Assembly (NCBI RefSeq): GCF_003704105.1
Contig: NZ_QUOQ01000005.1
Location: forward strand, 1-64,000
DNA length: 64,000 bases
Origin: Brevundimonas lutea
Lineage (GTDB): Bacteria; Pseudomonadota; Alphaproteobacteria; Caulobacterales; Caulobacteraceae
Direction of reading: 5' to 3'
Of this stretch, positions 27,963 to 38,137 are shown piece after piece; position 1 is the stretch's first letter, and each line of letters begins with the position of its first letter. A model generated the notes under the pieces. The model was not told the origin of the DNA. It saw nothing but the letters and a program-made list of their open reading frames with translations, and made no database searches. Made by a program: the position numbers and the translations under genes.

Positions 27963-29813
27963 ATGCTGAGTTTCGACGTCATTGTCATCGGCGGAGGTCA
28001 CGCCGGCTGCGAAGCTGCCGCCGCGTCTGCGCGCGCGGGCGCTAGCACCCTGCTGCTGACCCAGTCGCTGGAAACCATCGGCGAAATGTCCTGCAATCCG
28101 GCCATCGGCGGCTTGGGCAAGGGCCACCTTGTACGTGAGATCGACGCGCTCGATGGACTTATGGGCCGGCTCGCGGATCGCTCGGGTATCCAGTTCCGCC
28201 TGCTAAATCGGTCCAAGGGCGCCGCCGTGCGGGGTCCTCGCAGCCAGATTGATCGCCGCCTCTATCGCGAGGCCATGCAGGCGGAACTCGCCGACTATTC
28301 CAACCTGACCCTGCTCGCCGGGGCAGCCGAACGGCTGCTGCTGGATGGCGGGCGCGTTGTCGGGGTGATCACGGGTGAGGGCCAGGAGATCGTCGCCGCC
28401 GCTGTGGTTCTGACGACCGGCACCTTCCTGAACGGCGTCATACACCGCGGCGATCTGCGCATTCCGGCAGGTCGGCATGGCGAGGCCCCCGCGACTGGAC
28501 TTGCCGCCGATCTGGCTAACGCGGGCCTGCCGATGGGCAGGCTCAAGACCGGCACGCCAGCCCGTCTGGACGGCCGCACCATCGCCTGGGATCAACTGGA
28601 GATGCAGGCAGCCGACGCGGAGCCCGTTCCCTTCTCCTTCCTGACCGACCGGATCGAGGTTCCGCAGATCGCCTGCGGCGTGACCCATACGAACGAGGAA
28701 ACCCACCGGATCATCGCCGAGAACCTGGGCGAGAGCGCCGTCTATGGCGGGCATCTCTCCGGGCGCGGGCCCCGCTACTGTCCCTCGATCGAGGACAAGG
28801 TGGTGCGGTTCGCCGACAAGACCTCACACCAGATCTTCCTGGAGCCGGAGGGTCTGGACGATCCGACGGTTTATCCAAACGGCATTTCGACCTCGGTGTC
28901 CGACGAGACCCAACTGAAGTTCCTGCGGACCATTCCTGGCCTGGAGCGGGTCGAGGTGTTCCGCTTCGGCTACGCCATCGAGTATGACTATGTCGATCCG
29001 CGCGCCCTGACGCCGGCCCTGCAGGTCAAGGCGCGCCCGGGGCTCTATCTCGCCGGCCAGATCAACGGCACGACGGGCTATGAGGAAGCGGGCGCCCAGG
29101 GGCTGATGGCTGGCTGGAATGCCGCCCGGGCGGCCGCTGGGCATGAACCCATAATCCTGCGGCGGGATCAGGCCTATATCGGCGTGATGATCGACGATCT
29201 GGTGACGCGGGGAGTGACTGAGCCCTATCGAATGTTCACCAGCCGCGCCGAGTACCGTCTGACTCTCCGCGCCGACAACGCCGATCAGCGGCTGACGCCG
29301 ATCGGCATCGACGGAGGTATCGTTGGACGCGCCCGGGCTCTAGCCTTTGAGGCCAAGCGTTCCGCTTTGGACGCAGCCTTCTCGCTCTCGAGGGAAACCT
29401 CATTCACACCGCAACAGGCTCAGGCTCTGGGCTTGGCGGTCAACGCCGACGGCCGCCGACGCTCGATCCGCGACCTGCTTGGCTTCCCCGGCGTGACCCT
29501 CGCCGCTTTCGAGGCGGTTCAGCCGGAAATCGCCGAATGGAGCCGCGAGGTTCGCGAACAGGTCGAGGTCGATGCGGGGTACGCCGGCTATCTCGACCGG
29601 CAAGCGGCCGATGCGGAGGCCCTGACCCGCGAGGAATCCCTGTCGCTGCCGCCCGCGCTTGACTATGGCGCCATCGGCGGCCTCTCGACGGAGGTGCGCG
29701 AGAAGCTGGAGCGGGTTCGCCCCCTGACTCTGGGACAGGCCTCGCGGATCGAGGGGGTGACGCCGGGGGCGCTCACCGCGCTGCTCGCCCACGTCCAGCG
29801 CCGCGCCGCCTGA
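27963..29813 (+). CDS. mnmG: tRNA uridine-5-carboxymethylaminomethyl(34) synthesis enzyme MnmG
   Basis: A 616-residue FAD-dependent partner of MnmE. The FAD-binding [10 protein letters not shown] is at the N-terminus, followed by [29 protein letters not shown] family sequence and, later, [16 protein letters not shown]. The frame is open upstream, but I start at the ATG at 27963 because it places the dinucleotide-binding motif as in the family. It overlaps nothing and ends 2 bases before rsmG. Confidence 0.96.
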   Translation: MLSFDVIVIGGGHAGCEAAAASARAGASTLLLTQSLETIGEMSCNPAIGGLGKGHLVREIDALDGLMGRLADRSGIQFRLLNRSKGAAVRGPRSQIDRRLYREAMQAELADYSNLTLLAGAAERLLLDGGRVVGVITGEGQEIVAAAVVLTTGTFLNGVIHRGDLRIPAGRHGEAPATGLAADLANAGLPMGRLKTGTPARLDGRTIAWDQLEMQAADAEPVPFSFLTDRIEVPQIACGVTHTNEETHRIIAENLGESAVYGGHLSGRGPRYCPSIEDKVVRFADKTSHQIFLEPEGLDDPTVYPNGISTSVSDETQLKFLRTIPGLERVEVFRFGYAIEYDYVDPRALTPALQVKARPGLYLAGQINGTTGYEEAGAQGLMAGWNAARAAAGHEPIILRRDQAYIGVMIDDLVTRGVTEPYRMFTSRAEYRLTLRADNADQRLTPIGIDGGIVGRARALAFEAKRSALDAAFSLSRETSFTPQQAQALGLAVNADGRRRSIRDLLGFPGVTLAAFEAVQPEIAEWSREVREQVEVDAGYAGYLDRQAADAEALTREESLSLPPALDYGAIGGLSTEVREKLERVRPLTLGQASRIEGVTPGALTALLAHVQRRAA

Positions 29814-29815
29814 CC

Positions 29816-30454
29816 GTGAACGCCGCCGAATTCCAAACGCTGAGCGGCGCCTCCGACGCCGTCATGGGCGACCTTGCCCGCTATGGCGAAATGCTCACGG
29901 AGGGCAACGCCGTGATGAACTTGGTCGGCCCAGCCACCCTGCCCGACTTCTGGCGGCGGCATGTGCTCGACAGCTGGCAGCTGTTGCCGCTCGCGCCCGA
30001 CGCACTGACATGGGCCGATCTTGGGACGGGCGCCGGGCTGCCGGGCGTGGTTATCGCCGCCTTCCTCAAGGATCGACCCGGCGCCCATGTCCATCTCGTC
30101 GACAGTCTGGGCAAGCGGTGTCGCTTCCTGGAAACGGTGGTTCAAGCGCTGTCCTTGCCAGCCGACGTCATCAACGGGCGGGCCGAGGACGTGCGGCTGA
30201 CGGTAGATATCGCCACTGCGCGCGCCGTGGCGCCGATGGATCGCCTGTTGGGATATGCCGAACCCCTGTTGAAAACCGGGGCGCAAGGGCTGTTCCTCAA
30301 GGGCGAAAGCGTCGATGACGAACTGGTCTCCGCCCGCAAAAGCTGGAAGATCGACGCCGTGACCTATCCTTCCCAGAGTGACGACCGAGGGCGCGTGGTT
30401 CGCGTCACCGCCGCGCGTCGGCTCGCGCCGGCGGGAGGTCGCCGTGGCCGCTGA
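29816..30454 (+). CDS. rsmG: 16S rRNA m7G527 methyltransferase RsmG
   Basis: A 212-residue SAM-dependent methyltransferase acting on G527 of 16S rRNA. The SAM-binding motif is in WADLGTGAGLPGVVIAAF, followed by VHLVDSLGKRCRFLE and NGRAEDV. The start is GTG at 29816, two bases after mnmG. It overlaps the start of parA by 11 bases. The mnmE-mnmG-rsmG-parA-parB order is common near bacterial origins. Confidence 0.95.
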   Translation: MNAAEFQTLSGASDAVMGDLARYGEMLTEGNAVMNLVGPATLPDFWRRHVLDSWQLLPLAPDALTWADLGTGAGLPGVVIAAFLKDRPGAHVHLVDSLGKRCRFLETVVQALSLPADVINGRAEDVRLTVDIATARAVAPMDRLLGYAEPLLKTGAQGLFLKGESVDDELVSARKSWKIDAVTYPSQSDDRGRVVRVTAARRLAPAGGRRGR

Positions 30455-31259
30455 TCGTCCCATGCGGGTGATGGCTGTCGCCAATCAGAAGGGCGGCGTC
30501 GGCAAGACCACAACAGCCATCAATCTCGGTACGGCTCTGGCCGCGATCGGCGAGCGGGTGCTGATTGTCGACATGGACCCCCAAGGCAATGCCTCCACGG
30601 GGCTGGGTGTTCCACGTGAAACACGGCGGGTCACTATCTACGACGTCGTTGTCGATGGGCGCTCGATCGAGGATTCCGCAGTGCCGACGGCCGTGCCGGG
30701 GCTGTCGATCATTCCGGCAGACGCCGACATGTCGGGCGTCGAGATCGAGCTCAGCCAGGCGGACCGCCGGTCCTACCGCCTGCGCGATGCCCTGAGCCAG
30801 CTGGTGGAGCGAGACAAAGTCGGGTTCGACTATGTGTTGATCGATTGCCCGCCGTCGCTGAATCTACTGACCCTGAACGCCATGAGCGCCGCCGACGCCG
30901 TGCTGGTGCCTCTGCAGTGCGAATTCTTCGCCCTGGAAGGCCTCACCCAGCTGATGAAGACGATCGACATGGTAAGGCATAGCCTCAATCCGAAGCTGGA
31001 GATCCAGGGCCTGGTTCTGACCATGTACGACCGTCGCAACGCCCTGTCCGGGCAGGTTGCGGCCGATGTCCGCGCGCACTTCGGCGACAAGGTCTATGAG
31101 GCGGTGATCCCCCGAAATGTCCGGGTGTCCGAGGCCCCTTCCTTCGGCAAGCCGGCCCTGATCTACGACCTGAAATGCGCCGGCAGCCAGGCCTATCTGC
31201 GCCTGGCCCGTGAGCTGGTGACGCGCGAGCGGCGTCGTCGCGAAACCCTGGCTGCCTAA
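30444..31259 (+). CDS. parA: Chromosome partitioning ATPase ParA
   Basis: A 271-residue Walker-type ATPase that binds nucleoid DNA and pulls ParB-parS complexes. The deviant Walker A motif KGGVGKTT follows directly after the N-terminus (VMAVANQ), and there is no extra N-terminal DNA-binding domain, as in chromosomal ParA. I chose the GTG at 30444 because GGGAGG lies upstream at good spacing; the inner ATG at 30462 is an alternative. A parS site lies within the coding sequence. parB follows after 10 bases. Confidence 0.95.
   Translation: MAADRPMRVMAVANQKGGVGKTTTAINLGTALAAIGERVLIVDMDPQGNASTGLGVPRETRRVTIYDVVVDGRSIEDSAVPTAVPGLSIIPADADMSGVEIELSQADRRSYRLRDALSQLVERDKVGFDYVLIDCPPSLNLLTLNAMSAADAVLVPLQCEFFALEGLTQLMKTIDMVRHSLNPKLEIQGLVLTMYDRRNALSGQVAADVRAHFGDKVYEAVIPRNVRVSEAPSFGKPALIYDLKCAGSQAYLRLARELVTRERRRRETLAA
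30608..30623. other. parS site inside parA
   Basis: TGTTCCACGTGAAACA differs from the parS palindrome at one position (C for T at position 5). It is inside the parA coding sequence, near codon 56. Confidence 0.8.
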
Positions 31260-31269
31260 GGAGATCTCC

Positions 31270-32145
31270 ATGTCCGAACGCCAGCGCGGCCTGGGTCGCG
31301 GCCTCTCCGCCCTGATGGGGGCCGACGCGCCTCCCCCCTCGTCCGATGTGTCCCCGGCCAGCGCAGCACGCGAAACGCCGATCGAGCTTCTGGCCCGCAA
31401 CCCGGATCAGCCCCGCTACATCTTCGCCGACGACGAGCTTGGCGAACTGGCGGCGTCGATCCGCGAGCGTGGGGTGATCCAGCCGATCCTGGTTCGTAAG
31501 GCTCCAAGCGGTGAGGGCTGGCAGATCATCGCCGGCGAGCGCCGCTGGCGGGCGGCCCAGCTGGCGGGCCTGAAGACGGTGCCGGTGGTCGAGCGCGACC
31601 TCGACGACACCGAAACCCTCGAGGTGGCGGTGATCGAGAACGTTCAGCGCGAGGATCTCAATCCGCTGGAAGAGGCCAACGCCTACGCTCTGTTGATGAC
31701 CCGGTTCGGGCGGACCCAGGACGCCGTGGCCGGGATCGTCGGAAAGAGCCGCAGCCATGTGGCCAACACCCTGCGCCTGATGAACCTGCCCGGCCCGGTT
31801 CAGGACCGGGTGCTGAAAGGCGAGCTCAGCGCCGGTCATGCCCGCGCCCTGATCGGCTCACCTGAGGCCGAAAGCTTGGCCGAGCGTATCGTCGCGGAGG
31901 GTCTTAACGTACGACAGACGGAGGCTCTTGCCCGCCGGGCGGCCGAGGGGCCGAAGCCGAAGAAGCCTGGCAGCGCTCGTCAGGTGGAAGGTTCGGCTGA
32001 CATCGCGGCGCTGGAGAGCGACCTGGGCGACGCCTTGGGGCTGAAGGTCACGCTGCGGGATCGGGGCGGCCAGGGCGAGCTGACCCTCGCCTATCGCGAC
32101 CTTGAGCAGTTGGACGAGATTTTCCGTCGCTTGATGCGGAGCTAA
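31270..32145 (+). CDS. parB: Chromosome partitioning protein ParB
   Basis: A 291-residue CTP-dependent clamp that loads at parS and spreads. The N-terminal region has LLARNPDQPRYIF and ERGVIQPILVRK; the CTP-binding GERRWRAAQLAGL, the ENVQREDLNPLEEA segment and the helix-turn-helix (VAGIVGKSRSHVANTLRLM) follow in order, then a C-terminal dimerisation region. AAGGAG precedes the ATG. It converges with holA, with a 4-base overlap. Confidence 0.96.
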   Translation: MSERQRGLGRGLSALMGADAPPPSSDVSPASAARETPIELLARNPDQPRYIFADDELGELAASIRERGVIQPILVRKAPSGEGWQIIAGERRWRAAQLAGLKTVPVVERDLDDTETLEVAVIENVQREDLNPLEEANAYALLMTRFGRTQDAVAGIVGKSRSHVANTLRLMNLPGPVQDRVLKGELSAGHARALIGSPEAESLAERIVAEGLNVRQTEALARRAAEGPKPKKPGSARQVEGSADIAALESDLGDALGLKVTLRDRGGQGELTLAYRDLEQLDEIFRRLMRS

Positions 32146-33191
32146 AGACCCAGGCGCCGCGCCCGGCCGGCGACTTCCAGAAGCAGACGCTCAGCGATCA
32201 GGGCATCGGGGCTGCCGGTGGACTTGCAGGCGCGCTCGGCCTCCAGGGCCGAAGCCCCGGCCTCGGCCACGGATTCGGGGCGCCAGGCGCGGGCCTGACG
32301 CAGCATTTCGGCCTCCTGTTTCCAGAAGACGCCGGCGGCCTTGGCCGCCTCCTTGGCGGTCGCGCCATTGGCGGTCAGCGCGTTGATTCGACGCAGCTTT
32401 CCGAGATGTCCGGTGACGGCGCGGACGGCCTGCGCGGGATGCTCCCCTTCCGCCAGAGCGCGTCGCAGCGAGGCCTGGGCCGGGGCGGCGCGGGCGCCGA
32501 AGGCCTGGAGCGCCGCATCAAACAGGCTCGCGTCGGGCTCCACCCCAAGATGGGCTTCCAGCTCCTCAGGGCCGATCGTGCGCTCGGACCCCGGGCCGAT
32601 ATAGAGGATCAGACGCTCGATCTCCTGCCGCATCAGGCCCCGTTCGCGTGGAAGCCGGGCGACAAAGATCTCCAGGGCGTCCGAGGCCAGGCCGACCCGG
32701 TCGGCGGCCAGGGCCTCTCGTGTCATGCGAGCCACATCGCCGATCTCGTCGTCATAGACAGCAATGGAGACCGCGCCCTTGGCGCCCTCGGCGGCCTTGC
32801 GCAGCCCGGAGTCGCGTCCCAGCGCCCCGGCCTCGATCACCAAGGCGGCGGTGGGATTGTAGCCGCCGTCAGCATGAATCTTGACCGCCTCGGCCGCCGC
32901 CTTGTCGACGCTTGCCTTGCCGTCTAGCCGCAGCCGCACCAGCCGTCGTCCGCCGGTCATCGACTGGGCGGTCAGGGCGTCCTCCAGCCGAGTCGGATCG
33001 GCGTCGATGTCCGCCTCGGTCAGCACCGTGACGTCGAACGGGTCGTCGATGTCGGGCACGAGCTTGCGGCAGAGCACCAGGGCCCGCTCCCCCACTCCGC
33101 CACGGTCCTTGCCGTGTATCAGGACGGCGCGCACGGCCGGGTCAGGCTGGCTGAGGAAGCGATCGACCTCGGGGCGCTTGGACAGGATCAC
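32142..33191 (-). CDS. holA: DNA polymerase III delta subunit
   Basis: A 349-residue clamp-loader subunit that opens the beta clamp. The N-terminal AAA+-like region contains AVLIHGKDRGGVGERA and the later sequence has the helical collar region typical of HolA. The gene starts with GTG and lies 15 bases after lptE, as the last gene of a leuS-lptE-holA run. It converges with parB. Confidence 0.9.
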   Translation of the reverse strand: MILSKRPEVDRFLSQPDPAVRAVLIHGKDRGGVGERALVLCRKLVPDIDDPFDVTVLTEADIDADPTRLEDALTAQSMTGGRRLVRLRLDGKASVDKAAAEAVKIHADGGYNPTAALVIEAGALGRDSGLRKAAEGAKGAVSIAVYDDEIGDVARMTREALAADRVGLASDALEIFVARLPRERGLMRQEIERLILYIGPGSERTIGPEELEAHLGVEPDASLFDAALQAFGARAAPAQASLRRALAEGEHPAQAVRAVTGHLGKLRRINALTANGATAKEAAKAAGVFWKQEAEMLRQARAWRPESVAEAGASALEAERACKSTGSPDALIAERLLLEVAGRARRLGL

Positions 33192-33206
33192 GCGCCGCCT
33201 CCGGAC

Positions 33207-33719
33207 CTAAGGTTCAAGCGCGCCGGCGAGGCGACGGGCGATGTCGAGGCGGATCAGGCGGGCGGCCTCGGCCGTCAGGCGCGCCTCGGCGTCGGTCTGG
33301 GCGGCGATGGAGCCGTAGGCCTGATCGACGGCGGCGTAGGTGACGGTGGCGGTGGTCCGGTCACCGAAAGGCGCGCCGCCGGTCGTCGGGGTGACCACCC
33401 AGTCGACCGTTAAGGTCAGCTGAAACCGGCTGGCGGTGTCGTCGATCCGGCGACCCAGCGGCAAACGCTCCTGCTCAAGCTTGGTCGTCAGGGTGTAGTC
33501 TGGACTGGCCGAACGATCCCAGCCCAGCTGGTCTTCCAGCGCCGTCTTGAGGGAAAACCCAAGTCGGCTGTCCGGCGTCTGCACGGCGATGCGCGACAGC
33601 TCCGCCCCCACGGTGGAGCCGCCCAGCGCGTTCTCGCCGTAGAGGGGCGTGAAGCCGCAGGCCGACAGGCCCAGCGCCAGACCGGCGGTCATGGCCAGGA
33701 CCACGGACCGCGCGGTCAC
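33207..33719 (-). CDS. lptE: LPS assembly lipoprotein LptE
   Basis: A 170-residue outer-membrane lipoprotein that plugs LptD and delivers lipopolysaccharide to the surface. The signal peptide ends at LSAC (lipobox, Cys21) followed by [10 protein letters not shown], which is typical of alphaproteobacterial LptE. Its GTG start overlaps the leuS stop by 4 bases, a widespread arrangement. Confidence 0.9.
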   Translation of the reverse strand: MTARSVVLAMTAGLALGLSACGFTPLYGENALGGSTVGAELSRIAVQTPDSRLGFSLKTALEDQLGWDRSASPDYTLTTKLEQERLPLGRRIDDTASRFQLTLTVDWVVTPTTGGAPFGDRTTATVTYAAVDQAYGSIAAQTDAEARLTAEAARLIRLDIARRLAGALEP

Positions 33720-36277
33720 GCCGCCACCAGATTGACGATGCGGTCCGGCACCACGATCACCTTCTTCACCGAAAGGCCATTGGCGGACAAAAAGGCCTGC
33801 ACCGCCTGGTCGGCCAGGGCGGCGGCCTCGACCTCGGCGGGATCGGCCCCGCGCGGCATGACCAGCTCGCTGCGCCGCTTGCCGCCGATCTGGATCGGCA
33901 GGGTGACGGCGTCGTCGGCCGCCAGTTTCGGGTCATACTCCGGCCACGGAGCATCCAGGATCAGGCCGGTGTGATCCAACCGCGCCCAGCCCTCCTCGGC
34001 CAGGTGCGGGGTGAAGGGAGCGATCAAACGGGCCAGGGCGGACAACGCCTCTCCGCGGGCCGCCCCGCCCGCCCGGTCATGAGCCTTCACCACGGCCAGG
34101 AAGGCGTAGAGTTTGGCGATGGCGGCGTTAAAGCGGAACCCCTGGACGCCGTCGGTCACCGCCTTGATGGCCTTGTGGGTTTCGCGGACCAGGCTCTCAG
34201 CCTGGGCGGCGTCGGCCGGCGCATCGGCATCGAACCCGTCGAACTCGGCCCAGACGCGCTGGACGAAGCGGCTGGCGCCCTCCACTCCGCCCGTGGTCCA
34301 CTGAACGTCGCGCTCGGGCGGGCTGTCGGACAGGACGAACAGGCGGCCGGCGTCCACGCCATAGGCGTCGATGATGTCTTGGGGCGCGACCACGTTCTTC
34401 TTGGACTTGGACATCTTTTCGATGTCGCCGATGGTCAGAGCCTCGCCGGTCGACAGGCGCACGGCGCGGCGCTGCCCGCCCTCGGTTATCAGATCGACGT
34501 CCGCAGGCTCGACCCATTTGCCGTCGGTGGTCTTGTAGGTCTCGTGAACCACCATGCCCTGGGTGAACAGGCCGGCGAAGGGCTCCCTGACGTTCATCAG
34601 GCCGGCGTCGGACAGGGCGCGGCTGATGAACCGGGCATAGAGCAGGTGCAGCACCGCATGCTCGACCCCGCCGATATACTGGTCGACCGGCAGCCAGCGG
34701 GCGGCGGCGGCGGCGTTGATCGGCTCGGCCGCCTTGGGATCGGCGAAACGAGCAAAATACCAGCTGGAGTCCACGAAGGTGTCCAGGGTGTCGGTCTCGC
34801 GGGTCGCCTCGCCGCCACAGGACGGACAGGCGACATGTTTCCAGGTCGGATGGCGCTCCAGCGGGTTGCCGGGCACGTCGAAGGTCACGTCCTGGGGCAG
34901 TTCTACCGGCAGCTGGTCCGCCGGCGCCGGCACGACGCCGCAGGCCTGACAGTGGATGATGGGGATGGGGCAGCCCCAGTAGCGCTGGCGCGACACGCCC
35001 CAGTCGCGCAGGCGATAGATGGTCGCGCCCTGCCCCTGGCCCATGCCCTCGATCCGACGGATCGCCTCGGCCTTGGCGGCCTCGATCTCCAGCCCGTCCA
35101 GGAAGTCGGAGTGAAACAGACGTCCGGGGCCGACATAGGCTTCGCCTGAGACTACGAAATCGTCGCCGGCGCCTTCGGGCCTGACCACCGGTATGACTGG
35201 CAGGCCATACTTTTCGGCGAACTCCAGATCCCGCTGGTCGTGGGCCGGGCAGCCGAAGATGGCGCCCGTGCCGTATTCCGACAGGATGAAGTTGGCGATC
35301 CAGACCGACACCTCGCGGCCATCGAAGGGATGGCGGACCCTGAGGCCCGTGTTCCAGCCGATCTTTTCGGCCTGTTCGATGTCGGCCTGGCTGGAGCCGC
35401 CCTTGCGGCATTCGGCCACGAAGGCGGCAACCTCGGGGTTCGCTTCGGCCAGCGCCTTGGCGATGGGATGATCGGGCGCGATCCCCATGAAGCTGGCCCC
35501 GAACAGGGTGTCGGGCCGCGTCGTGTAGACTTCCAGACCTTCCGGCGCTTCGGCGGGGGCGTCCCCAATCCAGCGCCAGGTCATCTTCAGACCCTTGGAG
35601 CGGCCGATCCAGTTCTCCTGCATCAGGCGGACCTTGTCAGGCCAGCGCTCCAGCTCGCCCAAGCCTTCAATCAAGTCGTCGGCGTAGTCGGTGATGCGCA
35701 GGAACCACTGGTTCAGCTTGCGCTTCTCAACCACCGCGCCGGAGCGCCAGCCGCGTCCGTCGATGACCTGCTCGTTGGCCAGCACGGTGTTGTCGACCGG
35801 GTCCCAATTGACCACGCCATCCTTGCGATAGACCAGGCCGCGGCTGAACAGCTCCAGGAACCAGGCCTGCTGCTTGCCGTAGTAGGTCGGATCGCAGGTG
35901 GCGAATTCTCTGGACCAGTCCAGGGACAGGCCCAGCAGCTTCAGCTGGTCGCGCATGGTCGCGATGTTGGACCAGGTCCAGTCGCCCGGATGGACGCCGC
36001 GTTCCATGGCCGCATTCTCGGCCGGCATGCCGAAGGCGTCCCAGCCCATGGGGTGCAGCACGTCGAAGCCTTGGGCCCGTTTCAGCCGCGCGACGACGTC
36101 GCCCATGACATAGTTGCGGGCGTGGCCCATATGGATGTTCCCGCTGGGATACGGAAACATTTCAAGGACATAGTATTTCGGCCGGCCGGTGTCGTGGTCA
36201 GGCGTGACGAAGGCCCGGGCCTCGGCCCAGCGAGCCTGCTGGCGGGGTTCGGCCGACTTGGGATCGTAGCGCGCCAT
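33716..36277 (-). CDS. leuS: Leucyl-tRNA synthetase
   Basis: An 853-residue class I synthetase. The HIGH motif is in [15 protein letters not shown] at the N-terminus and the KMSKS motif in EKMSKSKKN. The CP1 editing domain and the inserted zinc-ribbon [10 protein letters not shown] / [18 protein letters not shown] are present. It heads a leftward run with lptE and holA. Confidence 0.97.
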   Translation of the reverse strand: MARYDPKSAEPRQQARWAEARAFVTPDHDTGRPKYYVLEMFPYPSGNIHMGHARNYVMGDVVARLKRAQGFDVLHPMGWDAFGMPAENAAMERGVHPGDWTWSNIATMRDQLKLLGLSLDWSREFATCDPTYYGKQQAWFLELFSRGLVYRKDGVVNWDPVDNTVLANEQVIDGRGWRSGAVVEKRKLNQWFLRITDYADDLIEGLGELERWPDKVRLMQENWIGRSKGLKMTWRWIGDAPAEAPEGLEVYTTRPDTLFGASFMGIAPDHPIAKALAEANPEVAAFVAECRKGGSSQADIEQAEKIGWNTGLRVRHPFDGREVSVWIANFILSEYGTGAIFGCPAHDQRDLEFAEKYGLPVIPVVRPEGAGDDFVVSGEAYVGPGRLFHSDFLDGLEIEAAKAEAIRRIEGMGQGQGATIYRLRDWGVSRQRYWGCPIPIIHCQACGVVPAPADQLPVELPQDVTFDVPGNPLERHPTWKHVACPSCGGEATRETDTLDTFVDSSWYFARFADPKAAEPINAAAAARWLPVDQYIGGVEHAVLHLLYARFISRALSDAGLMNVREPFAGLFTQGMVVHETYKTTDGKWVEPADVDLITEGGQRRAVRLSTGEALTIGDIEKMSKSKKNVVAPQDIIDAYGVDAGRLFVLSDSPPERDVQWTTGGVEGASRFVQRVWAEFDGFDADAPADAAQAESLVRETHKAIKAVTDGVQGFRFNAAIAKLYAFLAVVKAHDRAGGAARGEALSALARLIAPFTPHLAEEGWARLDHTGLILDAPWPEYDPKLAADDAVTLPIQIGGKRRSELVMPRGADPAEVEAAALADQAVQAFLSANGLSVKKVIVVPDRIVNLVAA

Positions 36278-36327
36278 CAGGCGGGGAGACTTTCAGGCAG
36301 GAGGAGCGGTCGAGTTGGTGAGGAGAC

Positions 36328-36768
36328 TCAGCGAACCGTCGATAGGTTGAGCTGGCGGGCCCGGGTCAGGATGGCGTTCTCCAGGTCCGTCTCGGTCTGG
36401 GCGGCCACCGGCTGAGCGATCCACTGGCCCGAAGCGTCGCGCGCCTCCTTGACCACCGAGACATTCAGGGCGTCGGCGCGCAGCCGGCTGTCGAGGATGA
36501 AGACCGTGGCCTTGAACCGCTCGTTCGGCGCCTCGGGGCTGGTGAACCAGTCATAGTTGATCACGCCGCCCCAGGGGTCGGCGGTGACCAGGGGCATGAA
36601 GGCCAAGGTGTCCAGCGAGGCGCGCCACAGGAAGGCGTTGACGCCGATACCCACCTCGGCCGCGCCGGCCGTCGGCTCCGGGCCGCGGAAGGGGTTCAGC
36701 GAGCCGCAGCCCGAAAGCGTCATGCCGCCGATCACCAGGGCGACGACCGCGCCGCGAACAATGGCCAT
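36328..36768 (-). CDS. DUF3576 family lipoprotein
   Basis: A 146-residue lipoprotein with the lipobox LSGC (Cys21). The mature part has WRASLDTLAFMPLVTADPWGG and DWFTSPEAPNERFKATVFILD, as in the DUF3576 family of Alphaproteobacteria; function unknown. A GGAG lies 8 bases before the ATG. It precedes leuS by 50 bases on the same strand and may be co-transcribed with it. Confidence 0.85.
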   Translation of the reverse strand: MAIVRGAVVALVIGGMTLSGCGSLNPFRGPEPTAGAAEVGIGVNAFLWRASLDTLAFMPLVTADPWGGVINYDWFTSPEAPNERFKATVFILDSRLRADALNVSVVKEARDASGQWIAQPVAAQTETDLENAILTRARQLNLSTVR

Positions 36769-36830
36769 GGAAGAAACTCCGTCAGTGGGAATGCGGCGCG
36801 TCGGGCGACGCCACGATCATCGCTTAAGGC

Positions 36831-36861
36831 TCTATAGCACGGCGAAAACGTGGCCTGACAA
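36831..36861 (-). promoter_or_regulatory. Candidate promoter of the DUF3576-leuS-lptE-holA run
   Basis: On the minus strand, TTGTCA (36861-36856) and TATAGA (36836-36831), with GC before the TATAGA as in Caulobacter housekeeping promoters. The spacer is 19 bases, or 17 if the -10 is read as GCTATA. Confidence 0.4.
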
Positions 36862-36986
36862 GCACACCCGGATGGGGATTGATTCGGCTGATCCCCCTCA
36901 TGCGCCGCCTGACGGCGACTCCGTGACGCGGAGGCCACAACCGGCGGCCAAGAGTCACGGAACCGGGGTCACGCTGCCTCGTTGCG

Positions 36987-37016
36987 TTGACCGGGTGTTC
37001 ATGCGGTGTCTAATCG
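36987..37016 (+). promoter_or_regulatory. Candidate promoter of ntrZ
   Basis: TTGACC (36987-36992), an 18-base spacer and TAATCG (37011-37016). A leader of about 80 bases would follow. Confidence 0.4.
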
Positions 37017-37101
37017 CCGGCGTCACTGTCGGAATTTCGACATGCGACGAGGCTATGGAACCGCGTCCGGTCAAACGAGACGCCGGACCAGAGGGTTGGA
37101 A

Positions 37102-37509
37102 ATGCGGGTATCTTCCGCGATCACGGCTGGACTGCTGGGCTTGGCGCTCGTCGCCGGGGCCTCTCCTGTGTTCGCCCAGCAGCGTGTTTCCAACGATCCT
37201 CGTCTGAATGGCGACAGCACCGCCTTTTCCGAACAGCGCACGCTGCCGCGCCGCGCCCTGTCGTGGCTGCGCGGCCGGATCGGCCTGGACGTGGACACCG
37301 CAGTGCCGCCTCCGCCGGTCAATGTGGTTCGGCCAGACGACGCCCGCCCGCTGAATCAGGTCGAGGCCGGAGCCTATTACCGCGTCAGCCCTCGCCTTCG
37401 CGTCGGCGTCACGGCTCCGGTGGCCCAGGATGACGTCGAGACCCGCGTCGGCGAGGCCGATCGTCGCTCCCAACCGCGCGTGCGGCTCGAGACCATTTTC
37501 AAGTTCTGA
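37102..37509 (+). CDS. ntrZ: NtrZ-like periplasmic regulatory protein
   Basis: A 135-residue protein with a signal peptide ending near VFAQQ. The mature part contains RALSWLRGRIGLDV and the C-terminal RVRLETIFKF, and there are no cysteines, so it is a soluble periplasmic protein. In Caulobacter, NtrZ lies four genes beyond parB in the same holA-lptE-leuS-DUF3576-ntrZ order and modulates the sensor kinase NtrY. The assignment rests mainly on this order plus size and localisation. NtrY/NtrX are not in the window. The stop overlaps the converging ThiE-like gene by 11 bases. Confidence 0.75.
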   Translation: MRVSSAITAGLLGLALVAGASPVFAQQRVSNDPRLNGDSTAFSEQRTLPRRALSWLRGRIGLDVDTAVPPPPVNVVRPDDARPLNQVEAGAYYRVSPRLRVGVTAPVAQDDVETRVGEADRRSQPRVRLETIFKF

Positions 37510-38137
37510 TCGCGCCCCAGGCGCTCACAATCGCGTCCACCGCCGCGATCCCGCACGCGCCGGACTGCACAAGATCGCCCGCACGTCGGGCCGTGATGCC
37601 GCCCAAGGCATAGACGGGCAGCTGTGACGCCGCGACGGCGGTCGCCAATCCCACCGCTCCCAAGGGGGGGGCCGATGACCGACCGCCCGGCATGAAAGCC
37701 GGGGAGGCGATCAGCGCATCGAGGCCTTTCGCGTTGGGCGGCGATGGATCGCGCGCCGGGTGCCAGGCGGCTGTGATCAGCCAGTCGGGATGACGGTGGC
37801 GAATGTCAGAGGCGCGATCGGTGTCGCTCCCGGGCAGGTGGACGCCATCGGCCTCGACCGCTGCGGCCAGGTCGGCGTCCTTGCCGATCAGCAGACGGAC
37901 CTCCGCGCACCGGGTGACGGCGCGCAATCGTCCGGCCTCCGCTTCCGCCTCCGGTCGGCCAAATCCGCGATACACCACCCCCGCTCCGACCGGCAGCCGT
38001 GCGGCGACGATCCAGGGCTCGGGCGTCCGGTCCGGATCGGTGAAGAACAACAGCGGCGGCAGATGCGGCGTCACGGCCGCCTCGGACAGGGCTCGGGCGG
38101 CTCGCCACAGGCGGTCGGCTTCGCTATCCAGGCTCAT
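37499..38137 (-). CDS. Thiamine phosphate synthase-like protein (ThiE/TenI family)
   Basis: A 212-residue TIM-barrel protein. PLLFFTDPDRTP, the central DGVHLPG (in place of the usual VHLGQ) and VYALGGITARRAGDLVQSGACG at the end fit the ThiE/TenI superfamily. Replacement of the typical catalytic surroundings (no clear GQ-D or GPIFPT-S-K) leaves open whether it couples the thiamine precursors or is a TenI-like relative. The ATG at 38137 overlaps that of yggS (a shared CATG), and an internal GTG further in is an alternative start. Confidence 0.7.
   Translation of the reverse strand: MSLDSEADRLWRAARALSEAAVTPHLPPLLFFTDPDRTPEPWIVAARLPVGAGVVYRGFGRPEAEAEAGRLRAVTRCAEVRLLIGKDADLAAAVEADGVHLPGSDTDRASDIRHRHPDWLITAAWHPARDPSPPNAKGLDALIASPAFMPGGRSSAPPLGAVGLATAVAASQLPVYALGGITARRAGDLVQSGACGIAAVDAIVSAWGAIRT

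Larger units (their letters stand above)
36769..37101. other. 333-base divergent intergenic region
   Basis: No gene is visible. The region separates the leftward DUF3576 gene from rightward ntrZ and holds a candidate promoter for each (36831-36861 and 36987-37016). I see no further repeat or CtrA box. Confidence 0.6.

Noticed and set aside
36557..37207. 216-codon rightward frame running through the DUF3576 gene and into ntrZ
   Set aside because: It is mostly antisense to a lipoprotein gene and overlaps ntrZ out of frame; its product has no recognisable features.
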